A stretch of DNA of 6,991 nt, taken from assembly GCA_024404655.1 (NCBI GenBank), contig JAKSPR010000153.1, positions 1-6,991 of the forward strand, read 5' to 3'. Positions within the stretch are counted from its first letter, which is position 1. Each line of letters starts with the position of its first letter. The position numbers and the translations under genes were made by a program. Source of the stretch: Clostridia bacterium. GTDB taxonomy: Bacteria > Bacillota > Clostridia > Oscillospirales > CAG-272. Under the pieces are notes generated by a model. It searched no databases. It had not been told where the DNA came from and was given only the letters and a program-made list of their open reading frames with translations. Positions 1-5,716 of the stretch are shown here, one piece after another.

Positions 1-65
1 ACACCGTTTTCATCAAAGATATATGTTACGCCGTTTACTTCCTTCGTAGTATCCAATGTTTTCAT
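1..65 (-). CDS. 5' end of an unidentified protein gene downstream of ssb
   Basis: An open frame starts at ATG 65-63 and runs off the left edge. The visible N-terminus is MKTLDTTKEVNGVTYIFDEN, followed by Gly-Val. An in-frame TAA lies four codons upstream, which supports this start. AGGGAAAGGA just before the ATG provides a ribosome binding site. It lies 56 bases after the ssb stop on the same strand, with no hairpin-plus-T-run terminator between, so co-transcription with rpsF-ssb is plausible. This position normally holds rpsR (S18), but the residues do not resemble the Arg/Lys- and Cys-rich S18 N-terminus. The 'NGVTYIFDENG' stretch superficially resembles Gly/aromatic cell-wall-binding repeats, but 22 residues are far too few to assign a family. 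Confidence 0.5.
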   Translation of the reverse strand, partial: MKTLDTTKEVNGVTYIFDENG

Positions 66-111
66 TCCTTTCCCTTATAAAATCAGGTGAAGAACTTCCT
101 TGATCCGTCTT

Positions 112-128
112 GTTCTGAAAATCAGAAC
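112..128 (-). other. Small perfect hairpin over the ssb stop codon
   Basis: GTTCTGA and TCAGAAC form a perfect 7-bp inverted repeat with a 3-base spacer (arms 112-118 and 122-128). The ssb TGA stop (122-124) lies in one arm. No T run follows on the minus strand, so this is not a classical terminator. It could stabilise the mRNA 3' end or attenuate weakly, or it may be chance. Confidence 0.4.
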
Positions 129-601
129 GGCAGATCGTCATCTCCGGAAATTTCTTCAAACTTCGGTGCTGCAGGCTGTGCAGTCTGGGCACCGGCACCG
201 TATGCGGGTGCGGGTCTTGCGAAATCGTTATCTGCCGGAACACCTGCGAATGCGGGTGCTGCTCCTGCGGAATCGGACTTGGATTCCGTGAAGGTAGCCT
301 CGTCGGCAACGACTTCGGTTACATAGCGCTTATTGCCCTGCTGGTCTGTGTAATTGCGGGTCTGCAGAGATCCGACGACACAGATCGGCTTGCCCTTACG
401 GAAGAACTTGCAGATGAACTCTGCAGTCTGTCTCCATGCAACGATGTTGATGAAGTCCGTCTGGTACTGACCGTTTGCATCTTTGAAACGGCGGGAAACT
501 CCGATGCTGAACGAAGTGACGGAGACACCTGCGGGTGTCTGCTTCAGCTCCGGATCAGCCGTGAGGTTGCCCATCAGAATTACTTTATTTAAGCTCGGCA
601 T
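122..601 (-). CDS. ssb: Single-stranded DNA-binding protein SSB
   Basis: This 159-residue protein binds and protects single-stranded DNA during replication, recombination and repair, and recruits partner proteins through its C-terminal tip. The OB fold spans about residues 1-108: it begins 'LNKVILMGNLTADPEL' (4-19) and includes 'FINIVAWRQTAEF' (50-62) and the 'GKPICVVGSLQTRNY' strand (70-84). A low-complexity Ala/Pro/Gly linker (about 109-146) follows, then the acidic tip DDDLPF (154-159), the hallmark partner-binding motif. The length is normal for bacterial SSB. GGAGGT sits 7 bases before the ATG. The gene starts 20 bases after the rpsF stop, in the conserved rpsF-ssb order, and is presumably transcribed from the promoter at 998-1026. 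Confidence 0.98.
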   Translation of the reverse strand: MPSLNKVILMGNLTADPELKQTPAGVSVTSFSIGVSRRFKDANGQYQTDFINIVAWRQTAEFICKFFRKGKPICVVGSLQTRNYTDQQGNKRYVTEVVADEATFTESKSDSAGAAPAFAGVPADNDFARPAPAYGAGAQTAQPAAPKFEEISGDDDLPF

Positions 602-621
602 TGTGATGACCTCCGCTTAAA

Positions 622-912
622 TCAGACTCTGGTGGTCATGGAGCGCATGATGCTGTCGTTGATGTTGAACAGACGGGTGAGTTCTGCGATGAAAGAGGTT
701 TCTGCCTTGTAGTTGACAAGGACATAGTAGCCTTCCATCAGGTCATTGATCGGGTATGCAAGTCTGCGCTTGCCCCATTCATTGACGGATTCGATCTCGC
801 CGTTCGCTGCCATCAGAGAAGTGAACTTCTCAACGACTGCCTTGGTGTCTTCTTCAGACAGCTGGGGATTGACAATGAACATTGTTTCGTAGGAACCGAT
901 AATCTTTTCCAT
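622..912 (-). CDS. rpsF: 30S ribosomal protein S6
   Basis: This 96-residue protein is a full-length small-subunit protein that binds 16S rRNA in the platform as a heterodimer with S18. Diagnostic stretches are 'YETMFIV' (8-14), 'WGKRRLAYPI' (46-55), 'EGYYVL' (60-65) and the terminal 'FNINDSIMRSMTTRV'. A strong AAGGAGGTG precedes the ATG with about 9 bases of spacing. It is the first gene of the rpsF-ssb unit, with an untranslated leader of about 80 bases carrying two hairpins. In many bacteria the S6:S18 complex represses its own operon by binding the leader; whether that holds here is unproven. Its usual partner gene rpsR is not found immediately after ssb. Confidence 0.98.
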   Translation of the reverse strand: MEKIIGSYETMFIVNPQLSEEDTKAVVEKFTSLMAANGEIESVNEWGKRRLAYPINDLMEGYYVLVNYKAETSFIAELTRLFNINDSIMRSMTTRV

Positions 913-940
913 GTGTTTTGCACCTCCTTATGGACTTATG

Positions 941-990
941 TCAGAAGCTGACGCTTCTGAAAGGATCAATAAAACCAGAAACAGTTTTAT
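941..990 (-). promoter_or_regulatory. rpsF leader with two hairpins
   Basis: Two perfect inverted repeats lie between the predicted transcription start (about 991) and the rpsF ribosome binding site. The first is ATAAAAC/GTTTTAT (7 bp, 8-base loop, 969-990). The second is TCAGAAGC/GCTTCTGA (8 bp, 4-base loop, 941-960). Neither is followed by a T run on the minus strand, so neither looks like a terminator. S6:S18 leader autoregulation is known in the family, but I do not see the CCG loop element expected for the described S6:S18 motif. A regulatory role is therefore inference only. Confidence 0.45.
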
Positions 991-997
991 CTTTTGG

Positions 998-1026
998 AGT
1001 ATACCATAAATTTCTTTTGGTGTCAA
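998..1026 (-). promoter_or_regulatory. Sigma-A promoter of rpsF-ssb
   Basis: On the minus strand TTGACA (1026-1021), a 17-base spacer and TATACT (1003-998) form a near-consensus sigma-A promoter. A TG one base upstream of the -10 makes it an extended -10 promoter. Transcription should begin near 991, about 80 bases before the rpsF start codon. Its strength fits a ribosomal protein gene. Confidence 0.88.
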
Positions 1027-1286
1027 GGGGTTTTGGATGATTTTCTTTGTTTTCAGCGCAAAAAATCGAATAAAAATTAAGTTGTATCGCCGGAGGGGAA
1101 ACAAGGAACCATATCAGACGCCGAAGTTCCCTTGCCTCCTCCCGGTGGGTTTGGATTACTGTGAGGTTATGATTGCCCCCTTCTCCACCCTCCTTGGCCG
1201 GAAGCCATGGGTGCAGCGGATGTTTTTTGATCCGCCTGCGGCAATGCGTGGGTATTCAACGTTGGGAGCAAATGGGCACGATGAGG
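1027..1286. other. Gene-free stretch with two inverted repeats
   Basis: No convincing gene is seen between the NTPase stop and the rpsF promoter. The plus-strand frames crossing it lack a family signature and a good ribosome binding site. Two fold-back structures are visible. One at 1088-1147 pairs CCGGAGGGG...CAAGGAAC with GTTCCCTTG...CCTCCTCCCGG, interrupted by small bulges, about 17-19 base pairs in all. The other at 1213-1239 is GCAGCGGAT/ATCCGCcTGC, 9 bp with one bulged C and loop GTTTTTTG. On the minus strand the first is followed about 10 bases later by T-rich sequence, so it may end transcription of the NTPase gene. A small RNA or a dispersed repeat are alternatives. Confidence 0.4.
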
Positions 1287-2375
1287 TCATTTCTTCCGTT
1301 TTGTGCCGAAGAGGGTACGGATGAAACGGTTGGTATAGGCTTCTTTGGTGTCGAAATCCATTGCGGCGATGTAGTGAGATTCGAGGGCATCATGGTGTTC
1401 TCCGGCCTCGCAGAGGGAACGGCAGGCGCCGTCCATCAGCTCTTCCCGGCACTTTGCAGCGAAGCGATACTTCTCGCGGACTGATGACAGGCGGTTTTTC
1501 TCAAAGAAGCGGTCGGTATTGATGATGGGATCGGTATCGTTCTGTTTTCCGTAGCGGTCGGTCATAAAAAGGCGGCCGGAAGCGGGGAGATACAGGCCCT
1601 CGGTCCGGGCGGGGTCCAGAGGGGACGCGAAGCGGGTAAAGGGTATGCCGCGGCGGCGGGTCTCACAGCAAAGCGTTTCAAAGAAGAAATCGGCAAGACC
1701 CTTTTTATCGGAGACATAAATACGTTCCTCCGCCAGAAGCTCCGCCGTGGGGAGATGGACAATGCCGGCGGTGCTGATGGCGGTGGTGAAGCGGAGGGTC
1801 TCCGTGCCCGGCTCCCCGCCCCTGATTCCACGCAGGAGCCGTGTTGCTGTGCGCTCCGCTTTCTCTTCAAGATAAGCAGGAGCAGCGAGGATGCGCTGTC
1901 CCTCGGCAAGGATGCCTGCGGCGCGGAGATAACGGGCGGCAAGGCGGTGAGCTGCCGCGTTTGCCTCCTGGGCTGCGCGGATATCGGGCAGCGCTTCTTT
2001 CAGTTTCCCGACGCGGAAGAACATGCCCATATTGATGATCTCCTCCACCGCCCCCGGGCATTTCGGATCCCTTGCATGGGGTGCGGTGCCGTCCATCATA
2101 GCAAGGCCCCGGGCCGGGATGCGGATGCCGTCAAGGGATGCGGGATCAGAAGAACAGAGGTCGTATTCCACGGCATAGCCCCGTTCTTCTGCTGCCTCCG
2201 CTACCCGGCGCATGAAGCTGGATTTTCCCGTTCCGGGACCGCCCTTGATGATGTAGATTTTCTCCCATTCCCCGCTGTCGGGGGAATAAAGGGTATCAAA
2301 GCAGGAATAAAAACCGCCCGCGGTATTGGCCGCCGCGAAATACGTATGTTTCGGTGTCTTGTTTCCGGACTGCAT
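1287..2375 (-). CDS. P-loop NTPase of unknown role with a degenerate second half
   Basis: This is a 362-residue cytoplasmic protein with no signal peptide or membrane segment. The N-terminal half has 'TYFAAANTAGGFYSCFD' (11-27), Walker A GGPGTGKS (45-52), 'CSSDPASLDGI' (74-84) and 'MMDGTAPHARDPKCPGAVEEI' in two overlapping parts (93-104, 103-113). These match my recollection of the Firmicutes ATPase family PRK06851, which has no assigned biochemical role. The second half repeats the pattern: 'RFTTAISTAGIV' (195-206) mirrors the first entry motif, but the P-loop position reads 'ERIYVSDKKGLADFFFETL' (217-235) and lacks GxxGxGKS. One active ATP site is therefore expected. AAGGAGG lies 7 bases before the ATG. 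The gene stands alone, divergent from the EEP hydrolase gene. I found no convincing -35/-10 pair for it. Confidence 0.82.
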   Translation of the reverse strand: MQSGNKTPKHTYFAAANTAGGFYSCFDTLYSPDSGEWEKIYIIKGGPGTGKSSFMRRVAEAAEERGYAVEYDLCSSDPASLDGIRIPARGLAMMDGTAPHARDPKCPGAVEEIINMGMFFRVGKLKEALPDIRAAQEANAAAHRLAARYLRAAGILAEGQRILAAPAYLEEKAERTATRLLRGIRGGEPGTETLRFTTAISTAGIVHLPTAELLAEERIYVSDKKGLADFFFETLCCETRRRGIPFTRFASPLDPARTEGLYLPASGRLFMTDRYGKQNDTDPIINTDRFFEKNRLSSVREKYRFAAKCREELMDGACRSLCEAGEHHDALESHYIAAMDFDTKEAYTNRFIRTLFGTKRKK

Positions 2376-2390
2376 AATGAAGCCTCCTTA

Positions 2391-2460
2391 TCCGCCGGAT
2401 GATCTCCGGCTTCGTTTCATTTTATGCGTTTTCCGCTCGTCCGTGTGCAAAAAAGCCGGA
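2391..2460. repeat. Inverted repeats in the divergent intergenic region
   Basis: TCCGGCTT (2405-2412) can pair either with AAGCCGGA (2453-2460, 8 bp) or, through TCCGGC, with GCCGGA (2394-2399, 6 bp, 5-base loop). The two pairings exclude each other. The segment lies in the leader or promoter of the minus-strand NTPase gene, just upstream of its ribosome binding site. It could be an attenuation-like switch or simply a cluster of GC dyads; the distal arm may lie upstream of the transcription start. Confidence 0.35.
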
Positions 2461-2479
2461 ATCGGTTTTCCCTGAAACA

Positions 2480-2508
2480 TTGACAAAGACTGTCTTTTGT
2501 GCTACAAT
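2480..2508 (+). promoter_or_regulatory. Sigma-A promoter of the EEP hydrolase-kinase unit
   Basis: TTGACA (2480-2485), a 17-base spacer and TACAAT (2503-2508) form a strong sigma-A promoter, with TG at 2500-2501 giving an extended -10. Transcription should start near 2515, leaving a leader of about 35 bases. The spacer holds a near-perfect dyad, ACAAAGAC (2483-2490) and GTCTTtTGT (2492-2500). That is a possible operator for a repressor, though it may be coincidental. Confidence 0.85.
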
Positions 2509-2548
2509 AAATCGAATATTAGTTTATGAAAAGGACGGTATCAAACAA

Positions 2549-3292
2549 ATGAATTTCAAAGTCATGTCCTTCAACCTCTGGTGCGGCGGCGTCACGCCGG
2601 AGCGTACCGAGCGTGTTTTTGCCATGATCCGGAAGTACGATCCCGATATTCTCGGCGTACAGGAAGCAACACCCCAGTGGATGAAGCTGCTCAAAGAAGC
2701 ATTCCCCGCCTACACCGCATGCGGCATCGGCCGTGAGGGCGGCGACAAGGGCGAATACAGCGCTGTTTTTGCAAAGAATGCCCGTTTCACCGTCAAGAGT
2801 GAATGTACCCGCTGGCTCACCGGTACCCCGGAAGAGTTCTCCTTTGTGGAAGGAAGCCTTTGCCCACGTGTCTACACCTGCGCGGAGCTGACCGACAACT
2901 GCGACGGCTCCCGTCTCTACCATGTCAACACCCACCTCGATCACGGTCCCGAAGAGGTCCGCGTGATCCAGGCAAAGTATCTCCATGAATTTCTGGAAAC
3001 CCTCGACGCGCCTTTCTCCGTCACCGGCGACTTCAACTGCGAAGAAGGCACCAGCCCCTCCTACCAGAGCTTTACCGCTTCCCTCATCGAAGACAGCAAG
3101 ATGAAAGCGGAGCAGAAATATGCTGCTCCCACCTTCCATGGTTATCATGATCTGAAGGCGATCATCGACTTCTGCTTCATCCGCCGCGGCGACTACACCG
3201 TAGAGGATTACCGTGTCCTTGACGAACTGATCGACGGCGAGCATCCCTCCGACCACAACCCCGTGCTTGTCACGCTGTGCAGAAAAGCATGA
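2549..3292 (+). CDS. Endonuclease/exonuclease/phosphatase (EEP) family hydrolase
   Basis: This 247-residue protein is a metal-dependent phosphoesterase of the EEP/DNase I-like superfamily. All core motifs are in order: 'MSFNLW' (6-11, metal-site Asn9), 'GVQE' (36-39, metal-binding Glu39), 'NTHLDH' (127-132), 'GDFN' (160-163, Asp161/Asn163), 'IDF' (206-208) and 'PSDHNPV' (233-239, Asp235 and general-base His236). The active site looks intact. There is no signal peptide, so it is probably cytoplasmic. The family includes nucleases, deadenylases and lipid or sugar phosphatases, and the substrate cannot be read from sequence. I chose ATG 2549 because homology begins there and the preceding 50 codons would cross the promoter. 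AAGGA lies a long 13 bases upstream. The stop overlaps the next gene's ATG, implying translational coupling. Confidence 0.9.
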   Translation: MNFKVMSFNLWCGGVTPERTERVFAMIRKYDPDILGVQEATPQWMKLLKEAFPAYTACGIGREGGDKGEYSAVFAKNARFTVKSECTRWLTGTPEEFSFVEGSLCPRVYTCAELTDNCDGSRLYHVNTHLDHGPEEVRVIQAKYLHEFLETLDAPFSVTGDFNCEEGTSPSYQSFTASLIEDSKMKAEQKYAAPTFHGYHDLKAIIDFCFIRRGDYTVEDYRVLDELIDGEHPSDHNPVLVTLCRKA

Positions 3293-3873
3293 GCGGTAAG
3301 AACGTCATTCTCATCGGTATGCCGGGAGCCGGAAAGACGACCATAGCCAAGCGTCTTGCGGCGACCTCCGGCCTGCACTTCCTCGATACCGACCGTGTCA
3401 TTGAAGAAAAGGAAGGCCGCAGACTGGCAGAGATCATTGCAGCGGAAGGCACGAACGGATTTCTTGCCATTGAGAACCGGATCTGCTCCGAACTGCAGGC
3501 CGAGGGCTGCATCATTGCCACCGGCGGCAGTGTCGTCTACGGTGAGGAAGCCATGGCCCATCTGAAAGAGCTGGGCACCGTGGTCTACCTCAAACTGAGC
3601 TGCGCTTCCCTCTCCGCGCGTCTTCGCAATCTGGAGGAACGCGGTGTCGCGCTGAAGCCCGGTCAGACCCTGCAGGATCTTTACAACGAGCGCACACCCC
3701 TTTATGAAAAGTACGCCGATATCACCATCGACGAGCACATGTCCTACCCCGCCCAGACGGTAACCCGGGTTCACCGGGCGCTCCGCCGCGCGAACTTCTT
3801 CCGCGGCCTTGGCTGGATGCGGCATCAGACGGATAATCCCAGAAGAAAAGAAAAAAAGCCGACAAACGAATAA
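3289..3873 (+). CDS. Shikimate-kinase-like P-loop kinase, substrate uncertain
   Basis: This 194-residue protein resembles shikimate kinase (AroK), which phosphorylates shikimate in the chorismate pathway. Visible features are the P-loop GMPGAGKT (10-17), 'LDTD' (32-35, AroK-like acidic pair), 'ATGGSVVY' (77-84), lid Arg118 and 'YNERTPLYEKYADITID' (132-148) with the Arg135 seen in AroK. Two substrate signatures differ: the usual 'FRxxE' arginine is Leu59 in 'GFLAIEN', and the GGG motif reads GGS. I recall clostridial proteins with 'FLxIE' and 'TGGSVVY' that are routinely annotated as shikimate kinase, so this may be a subfamily with another substrate. The C-terminus adds a basic tail (about 168-194). 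The ATG overlaps the upstream TGA. An upstream GTG at 3277 is a less likely start. Confidence 0.85.
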   Translation: MSGKNVILIGMPGAGKTTIAKRLAATSGLHFLDTDRVIEEKEGRRLAEIIAAEGTNGFLAIENRICSELQAEGCIIATGGSVVYGEEAMAHLKELGTVVYLKLSCASLSARLRNLEERGVALKPGQTLQDLYNERTPLYEKYADITIDEHMSYPAQTVTRVHRALRRANFFRGLGWMRHQTDNPRRKEKKPTNE

Positions 3874-3916
3874 AAACTGCGGTACCGGATCATATCACCG
3901 GTACCGCAGTCTTTTT
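3872..3916. terminator. Bidirectional intrinsic terminator
   Basis: A perfect 13-bp stem, ACTGCGGTACCGG (3876-3888) and CCGGTACCGCAGT (3898-3910), has a 9-base loop. On the plus strand CTTTTTG follows (T5 at 3912-3916). On the minus strand the A5 at 3872-3876 gives a T run adjoining the stem. It lies between convergent genes, starting within the kinase stop codon, and should end both the hydrolase-kinase and the tsaE-tsaB-rpiB transcripts. Confidence 0.92.
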
Positions 3917-3929
3917 GTCTTTGAGAAAA

Positions 3930-4379
3930 TTACTTGTTTTCGATTGCCATGAGCATTGCCACACGGTCTGCATGTCTGCCGCCCTCAAATTCCGTTTCGA
4001 GGAACAGCTTGACCATGTCGAGCGCCAGTCCTGCACCGACCACACGTCCGCCCATGCAGAGGACGTTTGCGTCATTATGGGCGCGGGTCATGCGTGCGGA
4101 GAAGGTATCGGAGCAGCATGCTGCACGGATGCCCTTATGCTTGTTGGCAGCCATGCTCATGCCGATGCCGGTGCCGCAGACAAGAATACCGCGGTAACAT
4201 TCACCGGACTGGATCGCCTCGCAGGCTTTTGCGGCATAGTCGGGATAATTGACGGACGCGGTGGAATCGCAGCCGAAGTCCACATACTTTGCGCCGATCT
4301 TGTCGAGGTACGCAAGAATCTCTTTTTTCAGTTCGTAGCCGCCGTGATCGCAGGCGACTGCAAGAATCTTTTCAGCCAT
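3930..4379 (-). CDS. rpiB: Ribose-5-phosphate isomerase B
   Basis: This 149-residue cytoplasmic enzyme of the RpiB/LacAB family interconverts ribose 5-phosphate and ribulose 5-phosphate in the pentose phosphate pathway. Motifs: 'CDHGGYELK' (10-18), 'VNYPDYA' (43-49), 'CGTGIGMSMAANK' (68-80, with the catalytic-type Cys68 and the anion-hole glycines), 'RAHNDANVLCMGGRV' (99-113, His101/Asn102) and 'FEGGRHADRV' (131-140), whose arginines bind phosphate in the family. The length is typical. AAGGAG stands 9 bases before the ATG. It is the last gene of the tsaE-tsaB-rpiB unit, 40 bases after tsaB, and ends at the bidirectional terminator. The related sugar isomerases LacA/LacB or an allose-6-phosphate isomerase cannot be excluded, but no sugar operon surrounds it. 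Confidence 0.95.
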   Translation of the reverse strand: MAEKILAVACDHGGYELKKEILAYLDKIGAKYVDFGCDSTASVNYPDYAAKACEAIQSGECYRGILVCGTGIGMSMAANKHKGIRAACCSDTFSARMTRAHNDANVLCMGGRVVGAGLALDMVKLFLETEFEGGRHADRVAMLMAIENK

Positions 4380-4419
4380 GTCTTATAACTCCTTATGTAA
4401 ATAAAAAATAGAATACGGA

Positions 4420-5148
4420 TTACTGAATGCCGTTTTTCTCCCGCTCCGCCTGGGAGGGACGAAGATAGGACGGCTTCAAAAGCAGATCGGTAAAGCCCGA
4501 TTTGTCTTCTGCCGCATCGTAAATGCGTTTTGCAGCGGACGCAACGCTGAGTGCGCTCTGATAACGGAGCGGCAGAGGCGCTTCCTTTGCTCCCGGCAGA
4601 TGGATTTCACGCTCGGTCACGCGGCAGCCCTCACCGACGAAAATGACGGGCAGGGTCAGCGCTTCCAGTTCCTTTTCAAGATCCTTTGCGGCGATCATGC
4701 AGTCCTCGGTGATACGGGTCATGGTGACGTTTCCCTCCACATCATGGGCAAAGAGGAACAGTGCCTGATAGAGCTGATTCCGGCGGGCATCCATGACGGG
4801 GCAGGCATAGAATGAATCTGCTGTGACCGTGAGAGGCCGGAGGTTCTCCGCCAGTGCTTCCAATGTGGAAACCGGAACACAGGGCTTGTTTTTCCCGAAA
4901 GCCAGACCCTTGATGACCGAAACGCCGATGCGGACACCGGTAAAGGAACCGGGACCTGCGGAGACGGCGAAAAGATCGACGTCATCCACAGTCGCCTGCG
5001 CATTTTTCAGGGTGTTTTCCACCATGTTCAGCATGGTTTCCGAATGGGTCATTGTGCCGTTCTGGGTGTAGACACCGATGGGGGCGAAGTCCTCCGTCAG
5101 CGCGGCAGCGGCAGTCACGGCGGTGGTGTCAATGGCAAGAATTTTCAT
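4420..5148 (-). CDS. tsaB: tRNA t6A37 threonylcarbamoyladenosine biosynthesis protein TsaB
   Basis: This 242-residue protein is the ASKHA-fold partner of TsaD. It scaffolds the TsaB-TsaD-TsaE complex that transfers threonylcarbamoyl to A37 of ANN-decoding tRNAs. It opens 'MKILAIDTT' (1-9), has 'HSETML' (35-40) and the signature 'SAGPGSFTGVRIG' (63-75), and ends with 'YLRPSQAE' (228-235), all typical of TsaB. The frame remains open further upstream into tsaE, but family homology starts at Met 5148 and AAAGGA lies 11 bases before it. It begins 22 bases after the tsaE stop. The rimI and tsaD genes that often follow are absent here, and rpiB comes next. Confidence 0.96.
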   Translation of the reverse strand: MKILAIDTTAVTAAAALTEDFAPIGVYTQNGTMTHSETMLNMVENTLKNAQATVDDVDLFAVSAGPGSFTGVRIGVSVIKGLAFGKNKPCVPVSTLEALAENLRPLTVTADSFYACPVMDARRNQLYQALFLFAHDVEGNVTMTRITEDCMIAAKDLEKELEALTLPVIFVGEGCRVTEREIHLPGAKEAPLPLRYQSALSVASAAKRIYDAAEDKSGFTDLLLKPSYLRPSQAEREKNGIQ

Positions 5149-5170
5149 GATTTGACTGGTCCTTTCGCAG

Positions 5171-5635
5171 TTATACGGGGGATACGATCCGCTCAATGCG
5201 GATGCTCCGTTTATCGGTATCATCCGGGTCTTTGGAGATCGTGATGTGATACCGCTCATCGGGGAGCGCATAGGGAATCTTTTCGGACCACTCGGCAAAG
5301 GAGTAGCCGCCGCGCTCCAGGTAGTCCCAGTAGCCGATGGAGTCCAGCGAATCTTCGTCGTCGATGCGGTAGAGGTCGAAATGCAGAAGCAGTCCTTTTT
5401 TCCCGTGATACTCGTTGACGATGGTATAGGTCGGGCTCTGCACATGGGCACCGGGAGCAATCACCGAGGCAGCTCCCCGGACAAAAGCGGTTTTCCCGGC
5501 TCCGAGGTCCCCGTACATGGCGCAGAACGCACCTTTGGGTTCATTTTCCAGAAGATAGGCAGCGAGCCTCGCGCCGACAGCCTCCGTATCCTCCGGGGAA
5601 GCACTGACGGCTTCCATGATCAAATTTTCATTCAT
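5171..5635 (-). CDS. tsaE: tRNA t6A37 threonylcarbamoyladenosine biosynthesis ATPase TsaE
   Basis: This 154-residue P-loop ATPase binds the TsaB-TsaD dimer and is needed for repeated cycles of t6A synthesis. It shows Walker A GDLGAGKT (42-49), 'SPTYTIVNEY' (67-76), 'HFDLYRI' (85-91), 'YLERGGYSFAEWSEKI' (105-120) and a divergent C-terminal strand, and the length is typical. ATG 5635 is preferred: AAGGA lies about 10 bases upstream. An in-frame ATG at 5644 (MRPM...) has AAAGGA almost touching it and is less likely. Longer readings would run through the promoter. It is the first gene of the tsaE-tsaB-rpiB operon, with a candidate promoter at 5685-5713. Confidence 0.95.
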   Translation of the reverse strand: MNENLIMEAVSASPEDTEAVGARLAAYLLENEPKGAFCAMYGDLGAGKTAFVRGAASVIAPGAHVQSPTYTIVNEYHGKKGLLLHFDLYRIDDEDSLDSIGYWDYLERGGYSFAEWSEKIPYALPDERYHITISKDPDDTDKRSIRIERIVSPV

Positions 5636-5684
5636 AGGTCTCATTTCCTTTTGCAATAGGTCCCTGCAGCTTATGATAACAATA

Positions 5685-5713
5685 AGTATAGCACATTTCC
5701 CGCATTTTTGAAA
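5685..5713 (-). promoter_or_regulatory. Probable promoter of tsaE-tsaB-rpiB
   Basis: On the minus strand TATACT (5690-5685) is preceded by TGTGC, giving an extended -10. At 17 bases upstream the -35 is only TTTCAA (5713-5708), a poor match to TTGACA, so the extended -10 probably carries recognition. The start would be near 5678, about 43 bases before the tsaE ATG. Confidence 0.7.
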
Positions 5714-5716
5714 GAG

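Noticed and set aside
1037..1484. Plus-strand frames of about 95-103 codons over the gene-free stretch
   Set aside because: They have weak starts, run into the antisense of the NTPase gene and match nothing I recognise. Kept only as a possible repeat region.
1755..2402. Plus-strand open frame (215 codons) opposite the NTPase gene
   Set aside because: It is antisense to the gene with Walker A and a good ribosome binding site; its translation looks like a shadow frame.
2399..2548. Fifty-residue N-terminal extension of the EEP hydrolase
   Set aside because: It covers the TTGACA/TACAAT promoter, and its residues do not resemble a signal peptide or part of the fold.
2519..3256. Long minus-strand open frame (245 codons) opposite the EEP hydrolase gene
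   Set aside because: It has no recognisable motif and lies wholly antisense to a gene with every EEP signature; GC-rich codon use on the true strand leaves this frame open.
3208..3825. Minus-strand open frame (205 codons) opposite the kinase gene
   Set aside because: It is antisense to a clear P-loop kinase and shows no family signature of its own.
3915..4388. Plus-strand open frame (157 codons) opposite rpiB
   Set aside because: rpiB on the minus strand has all its catalytic motifs; the plus frame is a shadow.
5149..5460. N-terminal extension of TsaB by about 104 residues
   Set aside because: The extension would be read through tsaE in another frame; family homology and the ribosome binding site place the start at 5148.
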